Shown piece after piece: positions 8,972 to 18,930 of a DNA stretch of 64,000 nt; position 1 is the first letter of the stretch; the number at the start of each line of letters is the position of its first letter. Origin of the DNA: Gloeocapsopsis sp. IPPAS B-1203 (GTDB lineage: Bacteria > Cyanobacteriota > Cyanobacteriia > Cyanobacteriales > Chroococcidiopsidaceae). Where the stretch lies: positions 248,001 to 312,000 of the forward strand of contig NZ_PEIG01000002.1 in NCBI RefSeq assembly GCF_002749975.1, written 5' to 3'. Below the pieces are notes generated by a model. That model searched no databases. It worked only from the letters and a program-made list of their open reading frames with translations, and had not been told where the DNA came from. The translations under genes were made by a program, and so were the position numbers.

Positions 8972-9038
8972 AATTGGTCATTGGTAATTGGAAAAAATAC
9001 TTATTACCCATTACCCATTACCCATTACCCATTACCCA
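8972..9038. repeat. Heptamer tandem repeats (STRR type)
   Basis: About five tandem copies of CCCATTA at 9004-9038, preceded at 8968-8991 by the reverse-complementary sense TGGTAATTGG/TCATTGG. This is a common short tandemly repeated sequence of cyanobacterial intergenic DNA. A shorter copy lies near 23598-23624. It is read through by a spurious upstream TTG start of the next gene. Confidence 0.8.
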
Positions 9039-9053
9039 AACCTAATTCATATT

Positions 9054-10559
9054 ATGTCTTCGGCTTCCGGTCGCTATCAAAGCAAACTCTTCAATTTTGT
9101 TCACCAGCAATCACGGCGGTTTACACAGCAATGCGATCGCACTTTTCGTCAAATTCAATTTGCTACCAGTTGGATAGCACCAGCCGTCCTATATCCTTTC
9201 TACGCTTTATTTCAGTCAACGCGAAAGACAAGACAGTTTACTCCAAAGCCAGCATCACCACAGCTACAAGCAACTTACCAAGATTCTTCCCCACCAATTC
9301 CCAGCGCTGACACGCCAATTCAGCAAGTATTACAGTTGTTTGAAATACCTACTGAAGAGATTGCATTACCTAAGCGAGAGGAGCAACCCAAAACAAATAT
9401 TTTTACTTGGTTCGTACCGCAAATCATTCATTTAGCTAAACAAAGTAAGGAACTATTCTACTCAGATCGCCAAACTACAACGACTTCACCTGTAGAGTGG
9501 ATACCTATCGCTGCAAAACTGAAGAGCAATCGACGAGTCATTCGAGGAATTGCTACTGAACTTGCAAGTCGCAACTTAGTCTTAGTCACAAGTGGGAATG
9601 AAATTCTTGATGTTTTTTCACCACAACAGCAGGAACAAGTGCAAGCAAAGATTCAAGGAGAAGTGGCTATCTACTGGCGTTGTCAACGCTTAGCTTATAA
9701 TTCTCAAGTTCAAACACGACTTAGCAGTAATACAGAAAGTAATTTACTTCCTCTTGAAAAATCACCTATAACATTTCTAGATCGCGTTTTAGCAGAAGTA
9801 GAATCGTATTCTTTTGCAATAACTCAACATTGGCAAAATCAATTAAATAGCACAACTATACTAGCTAATACAACACATCAAAATAATATTGAATCGGATA
9901 ATTCCACAAGTCACACTTTACGAATTCAAGCTTTAATTTGGGCAGCAATTGATTTCTTTTTGGGAAGCAGCAATAACACAAAATTAGGGAAAAATACGCC
10001 AGTAAAAAAATCTTTGCAATTCTCTAGAAAGACGCAACAGACAAAAATACCATATCGTCCTGTGTCTCAATTACCTGGTGTTTCATCACCTACCATTGAA
10101 GACCCTTGGTTATCACTTAGTGACTTATTTGGAAAAGTAGAATCTGAAGCTGAAGTACAAGAAACAGTATCTACACAAATACTAAATAAAGTTCTTCCTG
10201 AAAATAAAACAAGTGATTCCCTGCGCAGAAAATTAATCAACGGTTGGCAAAGGTTTAAGCCTAAAATTAATAATGTAGTTACTGCGTTAGTAAAAGTACG
10301 AACAAGTGCGATCGCGCAAAACTCAGTACCGAATGCGATCGCTACTGAAACTCCTGAACCCAAACCACAAACAAATCCCGCGCAAATTAATCCAACTTCT
10401 GAGTGGATCGATGTTAGTGCGATCGCTGTGGGTTATGTCAAGCATCCGTTAGAACAAGTCCTCGAATGGTTAGACCGCGCTATGTCGTGGCTAGAAAAAT
10501 TATTATTTAAATTCTGGCAGTGGTTGCAGCGATTTAACAAAACAAGTCGTAGTAATTAG
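9054..10559 (+). CDS. Conserved cyanobacterial protein of unknown function
   Basis: 501 residues from the ATG at 9054 (MSSASGRYQ). An upstream TTG at 8988 would translate the heptamer repeat into THYPLP units and is rejected. The N-terminal half has a hydrophobic helix (about residues 37-52, WIAPAVLYPFYALFQ). A conserved globular patch follows, VIRGIATELASRNLVLVTSGNEILDVFSPQQQ. The middle is Ser/Thr/Gln-rich and likely disordered. The C-terminus is a Trp-rich amphipathic helix (LEWLDRAMSWLEKLLFKFW) that may bind membranes. It ends convergently, overlapping the antiporter stop by 3 nt. I recognise no domain name and assign no function. Confidence 0.8.
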   Translation: MSSASGRYQSKLFNFVHQQSRRFTQQCDRTFRQIQFATSWIAPAVLYPFYALFQSTRKTRQFTPKPASPQLQATYQDSSPPIPSADTPIQQVLQLFEIPTEEIALPKREEQPKTNIFTWFVPQIIHLAKQSKELFYSDRQTTTTSPVEWIPIAAKLKSNRRVIRGIATELASRNLVLVTSGNEILDVFSPQQQEQVQAKIQGEVAIYWRCQRLAYNSQVQTRLSSNTESNLLPLEKSPITFLDRVLAEVESYSFAITQHWQNQLNSTTILANTTHQNNIESDNSTSHTLRIQALIWAAIDFFLGSSNNTKLGKNTPVKKSLQFSRKTQQTKIPYRPVSQLPGVSSPTIEDPWLSLSDLFGKVESEAEVQETVSTQILNKVLPENKTSDSLRRKLINGWQRFKPKINNVVTALVKVRTSAIAQNSVPNAIATETPEPKPQTNPAQINPTSEWIDVSAIAVGYVKHPLEQVLEWLDRAMSWLEKLLFKFWQWLQRFNKTSRSN

Positions 10560-12277
10560 CTATCCACTGTAATTACGGGAATTGGACTCATTTCTAAAAC
10601 AGCTTGAGAGACAGAACCAAGAATGACTTCTTCCCAAACGCGGTGTCCCCGTTTACCAATGATCACATCTGTCACTTGACGCGCTTTTGCTACTTGCACG
10701 ATCGCTTCTGGAACTGCACCAGATTGCGTGAGAAACTCATAGCGAATATCTGCAAGTAACTGTTTTGCTTTGCTTTGGAGTTCATCTACGGCGTGTTTAT
10801 CTCCCAGGTTATCAACGTACAACACAATCACTTCACCGTTGCTGCGTCGTGCTAAATCAGCGGCTTTGCGGAGAACTTGGACTGCTAGTGGTGAAGTATC
10901 TACTGCTGCTAGAAACACAGGACGACCTGTAACCGCAACTTTGGTAGGATCGACTTCTCCTTTTTCCAATAGTTTGGGTGCAAACACCTGCGTTGTCCAT
11001 GCACCAATGGGAGCCGTTGTCAAGATCGAGAGTGCAGCGATCGCCAAAATTATTTCGCCGCCTTCAATTCCTGCAGCTAAAGGTAATGCACCAATTGCAG
11101 CTTGTACTGTCGCCTTTGCCATATTTCCTGGTAGTAAGAACACCTTTTCTTGCCAAGTCCAGTTACTACCTAAAGTTGAGAGATACCAACCAATTGCTCG
11201 ACCAACAACTAAACTAAGAGTTAACAGCAACAACCCAGGTAGTAAGATATTTCCTAATACCTGAAGCTGAATAGTTGCTCCAAGTAGCACAAATAAAACA
11301 ATTTCTGCTATTGTCCACAAGACGTCAAATCCACTACGAATTAAACGAGCAAGGGGTGCATCAAATTCAATTAAAAAGAACCCCATTGCCATGACAGCAA
11401 GATAACCAGAATAATAAGGAAATACTTCGGTAAAAATGACAAGAAATAATGCTGCGCTAGCTGCAATAATTATGTCCTGAACAACACTGCGCGTCCATTG
11501 CTGAACCAGCACCAACACTAATAAACGAGCAAAAAGGAAACCTGCTGCTAATCCCAAGGCAATTTCTAGAATTACCTGAAAAGGTAAAAGTTGTAAAGGA
11601 GACAACGCAATACCAGCAAAAAGTGTTACTGGTTCACCCCCTTGTTGTCCCAAAAAGTTAAGTAATAAGCTAAATACCAGTAAAAGCAAGACATCAGACA
11701 GCGCACTTCCTGTCAAAATTGCATCAGGAATTCCTTTAGCGACTCCCCAGCCCAAACTCTTCAGCCTCAACATTCCTGGTACAATCACCGCAGGTGACTC
11801 TGCTCCGACAACACAGCCCAACAGCAAGCCAGTCAAGAAATCAAAGTTGAATAGAAACATCGACAAGAAAGCAACAACTACTGCTTCTGTTGATGCTGGG
11901 AGAAACCCTAATCTTAATGCTACTGTTCCTTGTTGTGCTAGCTTTTCTCGGTCTAACCCAAGTCCTGCTTTCATCAAGATAATCGTAACTGCAACTAAGC
12001 GTAAGTCGTCAGCTGCATTTAAAACTTCAGGACTAATAAAATCTGCAAATTGCGGACCGATCGCAATCCCGATTAGGATCATACCAATGAGGGGCGGCGC
12101 TCCTAATCGTTGGGCAAGTTGACCTGCAAAAAACCCCATTGATAAAATCCACAGTGCGCTAGCTAACACTTCTCTCTCCTTCGTAAAGTACAGCAACGGT
12201 GGTGTTGCCAAAAGGAGTAACAGAAGCGTTAACAGCAACAGCCCTACCCTCTGGCAAGCCAGAATAGTAGGAGCCAT
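10556..12277 (-). CDS. CPA2-type cation/proton antiporter with C-terminal Usp domain
   Basis: Integral membrane antiporter exchanging Na+ or K+ for H+. About 12-13 hydrophobic segments run from residues ~10 to ~415, with the KefB-like start MGFFAGQLAQRLGAPPLIGMILIGIAIGP. The soluble C-terminus (about 440-573) is a universal stress protein fold with DTSPLAVQVLRKAADLARR and the end motif VIIGKRGHRVWEEVILGSVSQAVLE. Usp domains bind ATP/AMP or cyclic nucleotides, suggesting nucleotide control of transport. I chose the ATG at 12275-12277 (MAPTILACQ), preceded by AAGG; a TTG at 12319 would add 14 polar residues. Ion specificity is not readable. Confidence 0.88.
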   Translation of the reverse strand: MAPTILACQRVGLLLLTLLLLLLATPPLLYFTKEREVLASALWILSMGFFAGQLAQRLGAPPLIGMILIGIAIGPQFADFISPEVLNAADDLRLVAVTIILMKAGLGLDREKLAQQGTVALRLGFLPASTEAVVVAFLSMFLFNFDFLTGLLLGCVVGAESPAVIVPGMLRLKSLGWGVAKGIPDAILTGSALSDVLLLLVFSLLLNFLGQQGGEPVTLFAGIALSPLQLLPFQVILEIALGLAAGFLFARLLVLVLVQQWTRSVVQDIIIAASAALFLVIFTEVFPYYSGYLAVMAMGFFLIEFDAPLARLIRSGFDVLWTIAEIVLFVLLGATIQLQVLGNILLPGLLLLTLSLVVGRAIGWYLSTLGSNWTWQEKVFLLPGNMAKATVQAAIGALPLAAGIEGGEIILAIAALSILTTAPIGAWTTQVFAPKLLEKGEVDPTKVAVTGRPVFLAAVDTSPLAVQVLRKAADLARRSNGEVIVLYVDNLGDKHAVDELQSKAKQLLADIRYEFLTQSGAVPEAIVQVAKARQVTDVIIGKRGHRVWEEVILGSVSQAVLEMSPIPVITVDS

Positions 12278-12365
12278 CAGCCTTAATATTAGGCAGTTAG
12301 GGTGAGCTCCATCACCCAATTTAGAAGCAAGAATAACACATTTTTGAATTTAGACGTAAAACCAG

Positions 12366-14612
12366 TTACTCCTGTCGCACTCCACCTAAAACTGGTTGTA
12401 CTTCAGAACCGGAAAAAGGATCTGTACCACCAACCCAGTTGAAGTCACTGATTCTCAAAGTGAGAGATCCTAACTCTAGAGTTGGATTGTAGCGGAGGAC
12501 AATTCCGTAAGTACGGCGACTGTATTCGAGAACGTAGTCAGTACTGAGATCTCGACCTGTATTTACATTAATTGAAGTCTGCACGCCAAGGCGAAATGGT
12601 CCATAAATTTGCTGTGTAATTCCTACTGACAAAACGCTCCTATCAGCCGCACGATCAAATAAAAATGGTGATGTACCACCTCGTATGCCTTGGGAGTAAG
12701 CAATATTGAAGCCAGTATAGTCCAAAAATGGTCGAGAGAAATGACCAAACTGCCCTTGGATACCAACTGTTCCAGTTAATAACGTTTGTTGGTCGCCACT
12801 ACTATAAAAACTCGCGTCACCGCGCACACCAGCGTACAATTGCACATAGGGTACTACTGGTGTTGGTGTATAACGTAATCCTTCGTTTGCAGTTGCAGGT
12901 AACGGAGTTCCTCGCCAGAGTAAGAATCCACGACTAAGTGCCGCACTACCTTGCAAGCGACCTAGAGAAACTCGATTGTTATCGCGAATCGGTTCGAGTA
13001 AATCGATGCGATCAGTGTTTGCTGTAATGTATTGTGCTCCAGCTTGATAGCTTAAATTAAATCCGGTGTCTCCTAAAGGAATGACTGGAGAAGCCACAAT
13101 GCCACCAAGACTACTACGGACTGTTTGATAGCCCAAGGAACCGTTGTACAAGCGATCGCGGTAGCTGTATTCAAGTGTTAATCTGTGGGGTATTTCAAGA
13201 ATATTGAGGGGAGTACGCAACCGTAAACTAGCGCGTAAGTTATCTCCAATATCCGTTAACCCTGGCAGAACTGCCAAGCCCGTGAGTGTTGTTTGTGGTC
13301 CTAAAGTAGCATCTAAGCTACCGCGTATACCAAATAAATCAGGGCTAAAGATATTTCCGCCACTTTCGGTAATGGCTTGTTGCACAAAAACTTGGGGAGT
13401 GACGCTGACACGTACTGCTTCACTATCAATCACATTGAAACTGCGTTCAACAAACAATCCTCCACGATCTTCGCTATCGTAGCCTAAGTTGACTAAGCCT
13501 GGAGTCACTTGCCGTTGTCTGCGGTCAATAACTTGTTCGTTGCGTGGAATCGGGATTGATAAACCTTGGTCAAAAACTAAGCGCTGTCCTGTTGTCCTAA
13601 TCCGATCGCGCGAGGGTGTCTCGCGTGTCAGTGTCATTGTATCAGCACGTAACTCTAACTCTGGAGGGGAAAATGGATCGTTTGTGATGCGGACATTCGT
13701 TGCTTGCCAACCTTCAGGATCAAAATTAATCGTGTCAGCTTCAACGCGCAAGCGGCGGATTTCTCCTCCTTGTTGTGGTGAAGCTACAGAACCAGTACCA
13801 ATGTTAATACCACCAGGACTTGTAACTTGTTGTAGCGGTTGATTTGCCGTGATACGATCGCTTAATGGTTGTGGCGCGACTCCCCCAGCAGTGACATCTG
13901 TTGGTAATGGTGTAAAATCTTCTCTAGCAGTAGGAATAAAAACTTCTCCACTTGCATTGAGTACATTTCCTGTATCTTGAACCAGATTGTAAGTAAAGCG
14001 ATCGCCACGAATTATTTGTTGTCCGCGTGTCAAAGCAACATTACCTTCGCCGACGCCGATTAAATTTTCTAAATTCACTTGCAGGCGATCGGCATCTAAC
14101 ACAGTGCCATCATATCGTAAAAGAACATCACCTTCGGCGGTGACAATTTGCCGCTGCGTATCGTATTCTTGGTAGTTTGAATTGAGTTCAACAACGCGAT
14201 CGCGAACCCTAGGGGCTTGCTGAGGCAGAGGTTGACTTGGTGAGTATGGTATTGTTTGGGCTGATTCTGGTGCTGTTGGTGCTGGCGCACTAAAATCTAG
14301 TGTTGGTAAATTGTTATCACTATCTTCTGGTAGCTGTGCGGTTGTTTCGGTCGCAAATTTTTTTAACTTAGCGATTGTATGGCTGTTTCCATTGCTGACA
14401 TTCAAAGATGGAATTGCACTAGAAGACGCTTCTACAACAGTGCTATTTTGCTCAACAGGATAACCAATAGAAATCGCTTCGCCCAAGAGTGTAGCGTCTT
14501 TAGCTGCACTAACTTGGGATTGCACCGAAGATAATGACTGACGATGAGAAGAAATTGCCGTAGACGGCAGAACAATGTGATGCGGTTTAGGAGGCGGTGC
14601 TGCATGAGTCAT
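12366..14612 (-). CDS. DUF3769 protein, LptD/OstA-like outer-membrane lipopolysaccharide assembly
   Basis: 748 residues. Residues ~1-140 are a Ser/Pro/Gln-rich N-terminus. The OstA/LptA-like jellyroll follows (REVVELNSNYQEYDTQRQIVTAEGDVLLRY is its divergent start, then DADRLQVNLENLIGVGEGNV and RGDRFTYNLVQDTGNV). From ~430 onward there is an alternating hydrophobic beta-barrel. This is the architecture of cyanobacterial LptD counterparts, which insert LPS into the outer membrane. No typical signal peptide is visible at the chosen ATG, and the true start may differ. It is 46 bp downstream of no same-strand gene and is probably transcribed alone. Confidence 0.82.
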   Translation of the reverse strand: MTHAAPPPKPHHIVLPSTAISSHRQSLSSVQSQVSAAKDATLLGEAISIGYPVEQNSTVVEASSSAIPSLNVSNGNSHTIAKLKKFATETTAQLPEDSDNNLPTLDFSAPAPTAPESAQTIPYSPSQPLPQQAPRVRDRVVELNSNYQEYDTQRQIVTAEGDVLLRYDGTVLDADRLQVNLENLIGVGEGNVALTRGQQIIRGDRFTYNLVQDTGNVLNASGEVFIPTAREDFTPLPTDVTAGGVAPQPLSDRITANQPLQQVTSPGGINIGTGSVASPQQGGEIRRLRVEADTINFDPEGWQATNVRITNDPFSPPELELRADTMTLTRETPSRDRIRTTGQRLVFDQGLSIPIPRNEQVIDRRQRQVTPGLVNLGYDSEDRGGLFVERSFNVIDSEAVRVSVTPQVFVQQAITESGGNIFSPDLFGIRGSLDATLGPQTTLTGLAVLPGLTDIGDNLRASLRLRTPLNILEIPHRLTLEYSYRDRLYNGSLGYQTVRSSLGGIVASPVIPLGDTGFNLSYQAGAQYITANTDRIDLLEPIRDNNRVSLGRLQGSAALSRGFLLWRGTPLPATANEGLRYTPTPVVPYVQLYAGVRGDASFYSSGDQQTLLTGTVGIQGQFGHFSRPFLDYTGFNIAYSQGIRGGTSPFLFDRAADRSVLSVGITQQIYGPFRLGVQTSINVNTGRDLSTDYVLEYSRRTYGIVLRYNPTLELGSLTLRISDFNWVGGTDPFSGSEVQPVLGGVRQE

Positions 14613-14731
14613 ATTTCAGTCACAATAAGCAAGACAGCCTGGCGCATGACCTCAACCGCACTTCTAACCAAATACCAGTAGCAGACATTAACTGAACTGC
14701 TGCTTGGTCTACGGCATCTTGTAGGGTTTGG

Positions 14732-14848
14732 TTATTCGAGATCCCGCCGACCAGGGTTACGTGCAGGGTCATTGGACAAAAAGCCAAAGACAAATATACC
14801 AACGAAGAAGGTGACAACAACATACACAACAATTTTAAGAGTCAACAT
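14732..14848 (-). CDS. psbI: Photosystem II reaction centre protein I
   Basis: 38-residue single-span protein of the PSII core next to D1. It begins [20 protein letters not shown] and ends with the diagnostic [18 protein letters not shown], which matches the very conserved PsbI C-terminus. The ATG at 14846-14848 is preceded by GGAG nine bases upstream. It is too short for routine gene calls, and a longer open frame at 14620-14832 covers the same DNA in another frame. It is transcribed alone between the DUF3769 gene and glgP. Confidence 0.96.
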   Translation of the reverse strand: MLTLKIVVYVVVTFFVGIFVFGFLSNDPARNPGRRDLE

Positions 14849-15147
14849 AGAAATATCTCCAAGCGGTATGAGAAGCTAAAGGAAACTGCGACTTAAATTT
14901 GCAGATAGTCCTTATCATCATACCCAAATGTTGTCCTTTTTTAGTTGAGATCGAGTTGACTACCTGCAGACTTTGACGCGAGTTTGATGTTAAGGTTTCA
15001 CTAGAATCGCGATTGCCATAGTAACTCAGTTATTCTGTAAGCCGAAAGGGCGATCGCTGAATTCGCCATAAAGTATTAATAGTTGCCAACTTCAGGCAGA
15101 AGTGGTTAAACAATAGCCATAACTGAACACATAATCTCTGCCATCTT
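14849..15147. other. Divergent intergenic region psbI / glucan phosphorylase
   Basis: About 300 bp holding the psbI ribosome site and the promoters of both flanking genes. One HIP1 octamer lies near 15050. I see no RNA gene, repeat or recognisable operator. Confidence 0.5.
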
Positions 15148-17703
15148 ATGCAACCAATCCATACATTCAACGTTTCTCCAGCTTTGCCGCCTCATCTAGA
15201 AAAATTGCGGCAACTAGCCTATAACATTCACTGGGACTGGAACACTGAAGCGAAAGATTTGTTCCGCCGCTTAGATCTAGACTTATGGGAATCGAGTCAT
15301 CACAATCCTGTTTTAATGTTAGGAACAATTAGTCAAACGCGACTGCAAGAAGTTGTGGAAGACGAAGGTTTTTTAGCGCAGATGGATCGGGCGGCGCGTC
15401 AGTTAGATGAATATTTGCAAGATGGAACTTGGTATGGAAGAAATCGCACTCAAGACTCAGAGTGTTATGCGTATTTTTCCGCAGAATTCGGATTAGTTGA
15501 TTGCTTACCGATCTATTCTGGGGGTTTGGGTGTTTTAGCAGGCGATCACCTTAAATCAGCTAGCGATCTAGGATTACCACTCGTAGGAGTCGGTTTACTG
15601 TACCAGCAAGGCTATTTTGCGCAGTATCTTAACCCTGATGGCTGGCAACAAGAACGCTACCCGATTAATGATTTCTACAATATGCCATTGCATTTAGAAC
15701 GCAATGCTGATGGTTCAGAATTACACATTGCCGTTCCTTATCCTGGACGTCATGTTTATGCCAGGGTATGGCGCGTGCAAGTTGGCAGAAACCCGCTTTA
15801 CTTGCTTGATACAAATATTGAGCCTAATAATCCCTACGATCACGACATCACCGATCAGCTATACGGTGGTGACATTGATATGCGCATCCACCAAGAAATT
15901 ATGTTGGGGATTGGCGGTGTTTTGATGCTTAAGGCATTGGGATACAAAGTGACAGCATACCACATGAATGAGGGTCACTCAGCTTTTCTGACGTTGGAAC
16001 GGATGCGTGGCTTAATTCAAGAAGAAGGGCTAGATTATGCCACAGCAAGGCAAGTTGTTGTTTCAAGTAATATCTTTACAACTCACACTCCTGTACCAGC
16101 AGGAATTGACTTGTTTCCACCCGATAAAGTTTTGTACTACTTAGGACACTATGCCGATATTTTTGGATTATCTAAAGATCAATTTTTAGGACTAGGGAGA
16201 GAAAACACGGGTGATTTGACAGCACCCTTTAGTATGGCAGTTTTAGCCCTGAAAATGGCAACGTTTGCCAATGGTGTGGCGCAATTGCATGGTGTCGTGT
16301 CGCGTGAGATGTTTCAGGGTTTGTGGCGCAATCTACCTGAAGATGAAGTTCCGATTACCGCAATTACGAATGGTGTTCATGCGCGTAGTTGTGTTGCTAA
16401 ATCAACGCAAGAATTATACGATCGCTACCTAGGTCCTACTTGGTCATCTGCACCAACCGATCATCAACTCTGGGAACGTGTTGAGGCAATTCCAGACGAA
16501 GAGTTATGGCGCAACCACGAGCGCTGTAAGGTAGAGATGATTGTCGCAGTGCGCGAACACTTAGTCAAGCATTTGCGCGATCGCGGTGCTTCGCCTCAAG
16601 AAATCGCTTCTTCACAGGAAGTTCTCGACCCGTCAACTTTAACAATTGGCTTTGCCAGACGCTTTGCAACTTATAAGCGGGCGACATTGTGGATGCGAGA
16701 TATTGAAAGAATCAAGCGCATTCTCACGGCAAAAGACCGCAAGGTACAATTTGTCATTGCCGGTAAAGCCCATCCAAAAGATATCCCAGGTAAAGAACTG
16801 ATCCGCGATATTAACCACTTTATTCAAGAACATGGCGTGGAAAAGCAAGTCGTATTTGTCCCCAACTATGATATTCACATTGCTCGTTTACTTGTTGCTG
16901 GTTCTGATGTTTGGCTAAATACACCACGTCGCCCTAGAGAAGCTTCGGGTACAAGTGGGATGAAGGCGGCGATGAATGGGTTGCTTAACTTGAGTGTTCT
17001 TGATGGTTGGTGGGATGAAGCTGATTATGTCCGCACAGGTTGGGCGATTGGACACGGCGAATCTTACGACGATCCTCACTACCAAGATGAAGTCGAAGCC
17101 AACGCTTTTTATGAGTTACTCGAAAAAGAAGTTGTCCCCTTGTTCTATCAGCGCGATCCTGATAGGCTACCGCGTTCGTGGACTGCCAAAATGAAAGCCG
17201 CAATTCGTTACAACTGTCCATTTTTTAACACAGCGCGGATGGTACGCGACTATGCCACTAAAGCTTATTTTCCCGCAAGCGATCGCTACCATACTTTGTC
17301 TGTTAACAACTACACTCCTGCACGAGAATTAGCACAGTGGAAAGTTAATCTCCTCGAGCGCTGGTTTAATATCAAAATTGCCAATGTTGATATCGCTGCG
17401 GGGTCTGATGTCCAAGTCAATCAAAATATCGCGGTGAAAGCCCAAGTTGATTTGGCTAATCTTTTGCCAGAGGATGTGCAGGTAGAACTTTATCAAGGTG
17501 CAGTTGATGCTAGTGGCGAAATTGTTAACGGGATTGCGCAAGAAATGGACTACCAAGGTCGCGATCAGCAAGGTTATAGCATTTACACTGGCACGATTAC
17601 TTACACAACTTCTGGCTTACAGGGTTTATCGTTGCGCGTCTTACCGAAGCATACTCTGCTTTCGAGTCCGTATGAGCCTAGGGTAATTATGTGGGCAAGT
17701 TAG
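15148..17703 (+). CDS. glgP: Alpha-glucan (glycogen) phosphorylase, short form
   Basis: 851-residue PLP enzyme releasing glucose-1-phosphate from glycogen. It starts with a DUF3417-type N-terminus (LPPHLEKLRQLAYNIHWDWN). It has the phosphorylase core AYFSAEFGLVDCLPIYSGGLG, the histidine-rich YHMNEGHSAF and TTHTPVPAG motifs, and the PLP-lysine motif EASGTSGMKAAMNG. This is the archaeal/thermophile-type alpha-glucan phosphorylase, which lacks the long regulatory insertions of E. coli GlgP/MalP. The 3' end overlaps the convergent DUF429 gene by 17 nt. No other glycogen genes are adjacent. Confidence 0.93.
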   Translation: MQPIHTFNVSPALPPHLEKLRQLAYNIHWDWNTEAKDLFRRLDLDLWESSHHNPVLMLGTISQTRLQEVVEDEGFLAQMDRAARQLDEYLQDGTWYGRNRTQDSECYAYFSAEFGLVDCLPIYSGGLGVLAGDHLKSASDLGLPLVGVGLLYQQGYFAQYLNPDGWQQERYPINDFYNMPLHLERNADGSELHIAVPYPGRHVYARVWRVQVGRNPLYLLDTNIEPNNPYDHDITDQLYGGDIDMRIHQEIMLGIGGVLMLKALGYKVTAYHMNEGHSAFLTLERMRGLIQEEGLDYATARQVVVSSNIFTTHTPVPAGIDLFPPDKVLYYLGHYADIFGLSKDQFLGLGRENTGDLTAPFSMAVLALKMATFANGVAQLHGVVSREMFQGLWRNLPEDEVPITAITNGVHARSCVAKSTQELYDRYLGPTWSSAPTDHQLWERVEAIPDEELWRNHERCKVEMIVAVREHLVKHLRDRGASPQEIASSQEVLDPSTLTIGFARRFATYKRATLWMRDIERIKRILTAKDRKVQFVIAGKAHPKDIPGKELIRDINHFIQEHGVEKQVVFVPNYDIHIARLLVAGSDVWLNTPRRPREASGTSGMKAAMNGLLNLSVLDGWWDEADYVRTGWAIGHGESYDDPHYQDEVEANAFYELLEKEVVPLFYQRDPDRLPRSWTAKMKAAIRYNCPFFNTARMVRDYATKAYFPASDRYHTLSVNNYTPARELAQWKVNLLERWFNIKIANVDIAAGSDVQVNQNIAVKAQVDLANLLPEDVQVELYQGAVDASGEIVNGIAQEMDYQGRDQQGYSIYTGTITYTTSGLQGLSLRVLPKHTLLSSPYEPRVIMWAS

Positions 17704-18430
17704 TCGTTACTTTCATCGGTACGACAATGTAACCTGTTGTGCGATCGCCAAGGACAATATTTCGTTCGGTTCCCCAGTACCACCAATAGGCTGCTACATA
17801 AGCACAGATGAGGCTATCAAGTTTGTCTTCAAGTGCTTTGAGGGCAGTTCCGGTACTGGGGATTTCTTGAGGAAACGAACTACATAGACCTAGAGGAGGA
17901 AATAGTGTCGGGAGGATTGTAAGAATGTATTGATGAAGTTTGATGAGTTCTACACGGCGATCGCTCAAGCGCCCTTTTTTGTATTTGAGGATGCGGTTTA
18001 AATCGAATAAATGAATAATTGCAGGGTGTGGGAAAACTTCGATTTGGTATCTTCCTAGTATTTTAGGTTTGATCTGTGGGGCGTGGGTGAATCCTCGTGC
18101 TTCGAGTTCTAAGCCGAAGTTGATAGTACGTTGGGCGAAGGCTAAACTTTGATTTGCTGGGTAGCATCCTGCGTGGTATTTACCAAAGTACTTGTGCGTG
18201 AGTTTGTCAGGTAATCGCGTTCCTGTGATGTTGGGGATTAGTGTAGGGGCGTCTACAGCTATGATTGCTGGTGCGTTGAGTTCTACTTTGGTATCAATCC
18301 AAGTGAAAATGTCGGCGATCGCCTCTTTTCTATCTAAATCTACAAGTTGTAACTCGTTATCTTGCCACTCTAAGCAACATAAGCCACTTGGTTGCGATCG
18401 CCACCCAAAATCAATACCGATAAATTTCAT
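17687..18430 (-). CDS. DUF429 domain protein
   Basis: 247 residues from the ATG at 18428-18430 (MKFIGIDFGWRSQPSGL); an upstream in-frame start adds 11 poorly conserved residues. The family has an RNase H-like fold suggested by FIGIDFGW at the start and IIAVDAPTLIPN, with acidic residues at both. A conserved LEDKLDSLICAYVAAYWWYWG near the C-terminus is typical. The biochemical role is unknown; a nuclease has been suggested for the fold. Its 3' end overlaps glgP on the other strand. Confidence 0.8.
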   Translation of the reverse strand: MKFIGIDFGWRSQPSGLCCLEWQDNELQLVDLDRKEAIADIFTWIDTKVELNAPAIIAVDAPTLIPNITGTRLPDKLTHKYFGKYHAGCYPANQSLAFAQRTINFGLELEARGFTHAPQIKPKILGRYQIEVFPHPAIIHLFDLNRILKYKKGRLSDRRVELIKLHQYILTILPTLFPPLGLCSSFPQEIPSTGTALKALEDKLDSLICAYVAAYWWYWGTERNIVLGDRTTGYIVVPMKVTTNLPT

Positions 18431-18489
18431 CGTGTTGCTATTAACACCGCTTTGACCCATCATGTTAAACCGTCAGAAAAGAGCTAATT

Positions 18490-18528
18490 CGGTTGAAACC
18501 GCAGCTACACAAACAAAATCTAACTTCA
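18490..18528. repeat. Dispersed intergenic repeat (second copy 63961-64000)
   Basis: GGTTGAAACCGC followed by (A/T)GCTACACA(A/G)ACAAAA recurs at the right edge of the window with about 80% identity. The GCGGTTGAAACCGC core is a perfect short inverted repeat. It looks like a small interspersed repeat family of this genome. Confidence 0.6.
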
Positions 18529-18631
18529 TAGATTTCTATAACCCTGACTTTTCGTTATTCCATGGAGGTAGAAAGAGTTTATTAAGCCGTGACTTTAGTC
18601 GCCAGTGTCCTTAGTCTCGTGACTTGGTTAA

Positions 18632-18910
18632 TCAATAGTTGTCTTTAGTCGCGATTTCTTCTAAGTTTTCTAGCCGCATTTCCAACATCTTCATACGCCC
18701 TGCTTGAGCTGATAGCTCCTTTTTCTCTTTGTCTTGAGAATCTTTGGAGTCTTTAACTAAAGCAACTGTAGCTGCACCAGCCGCAATTGGTAAAGCAGCC
18801 ATAGCAACGGGGTTACCACGACCAAAAACACCGACAATCGCCATCATAGGAATTGCACTACCCCAGATAGCAACGATTGTTAACTTAGAGGCAATATTGA
18901 GGTTTTTCAT
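18632..18910 (-). CDS. Small membrane protein, unknown
   Basis: 92 residues starting at an ATG preceded by GGAAGAG. Two hydrophobic segments (about residues 9-28 and 31-50, Ala/Gly-rich) are followed by a charged coiled coil (KDSKDSQDKEKKELSAQ to MRLENLEEI). It may be co-transcribed with the SnoaL-like gene 20 bp upstream. I recognise no family. Confidence 0.65.
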   Translation of the reverse strand: MKNLNIASKLTIVAIWGSAIPMMAIVGVFGRGNPVAMAALPIAAGAATVALVKDSKDSQDKEKKELSAQAGRMKMLEMRLENLEEIATKDNY

Positions 18911-18930
18911 TTGCTCTTCCTTGTAGTTTT

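Noticed and set aside
9004-9038. Possible CRISPR array
   Set aside because: The units are 7 bp and contiguous without spacers; this is a tandem heptamer repeat.
8988-9053. N-terminal extension of the 501-residue protein
   Set aside because: It starts at TTG and translates the heptamer repeat (THYPLP units); the ATG at 9054 begins the non-repetitive sequence.
14620-14832. 70-residue minus-strand frame over psbI
   Set aside because: It overlaps psbI in another frame, lacks a ribosome site and has no recognisable domain; psbI explains the DNA.
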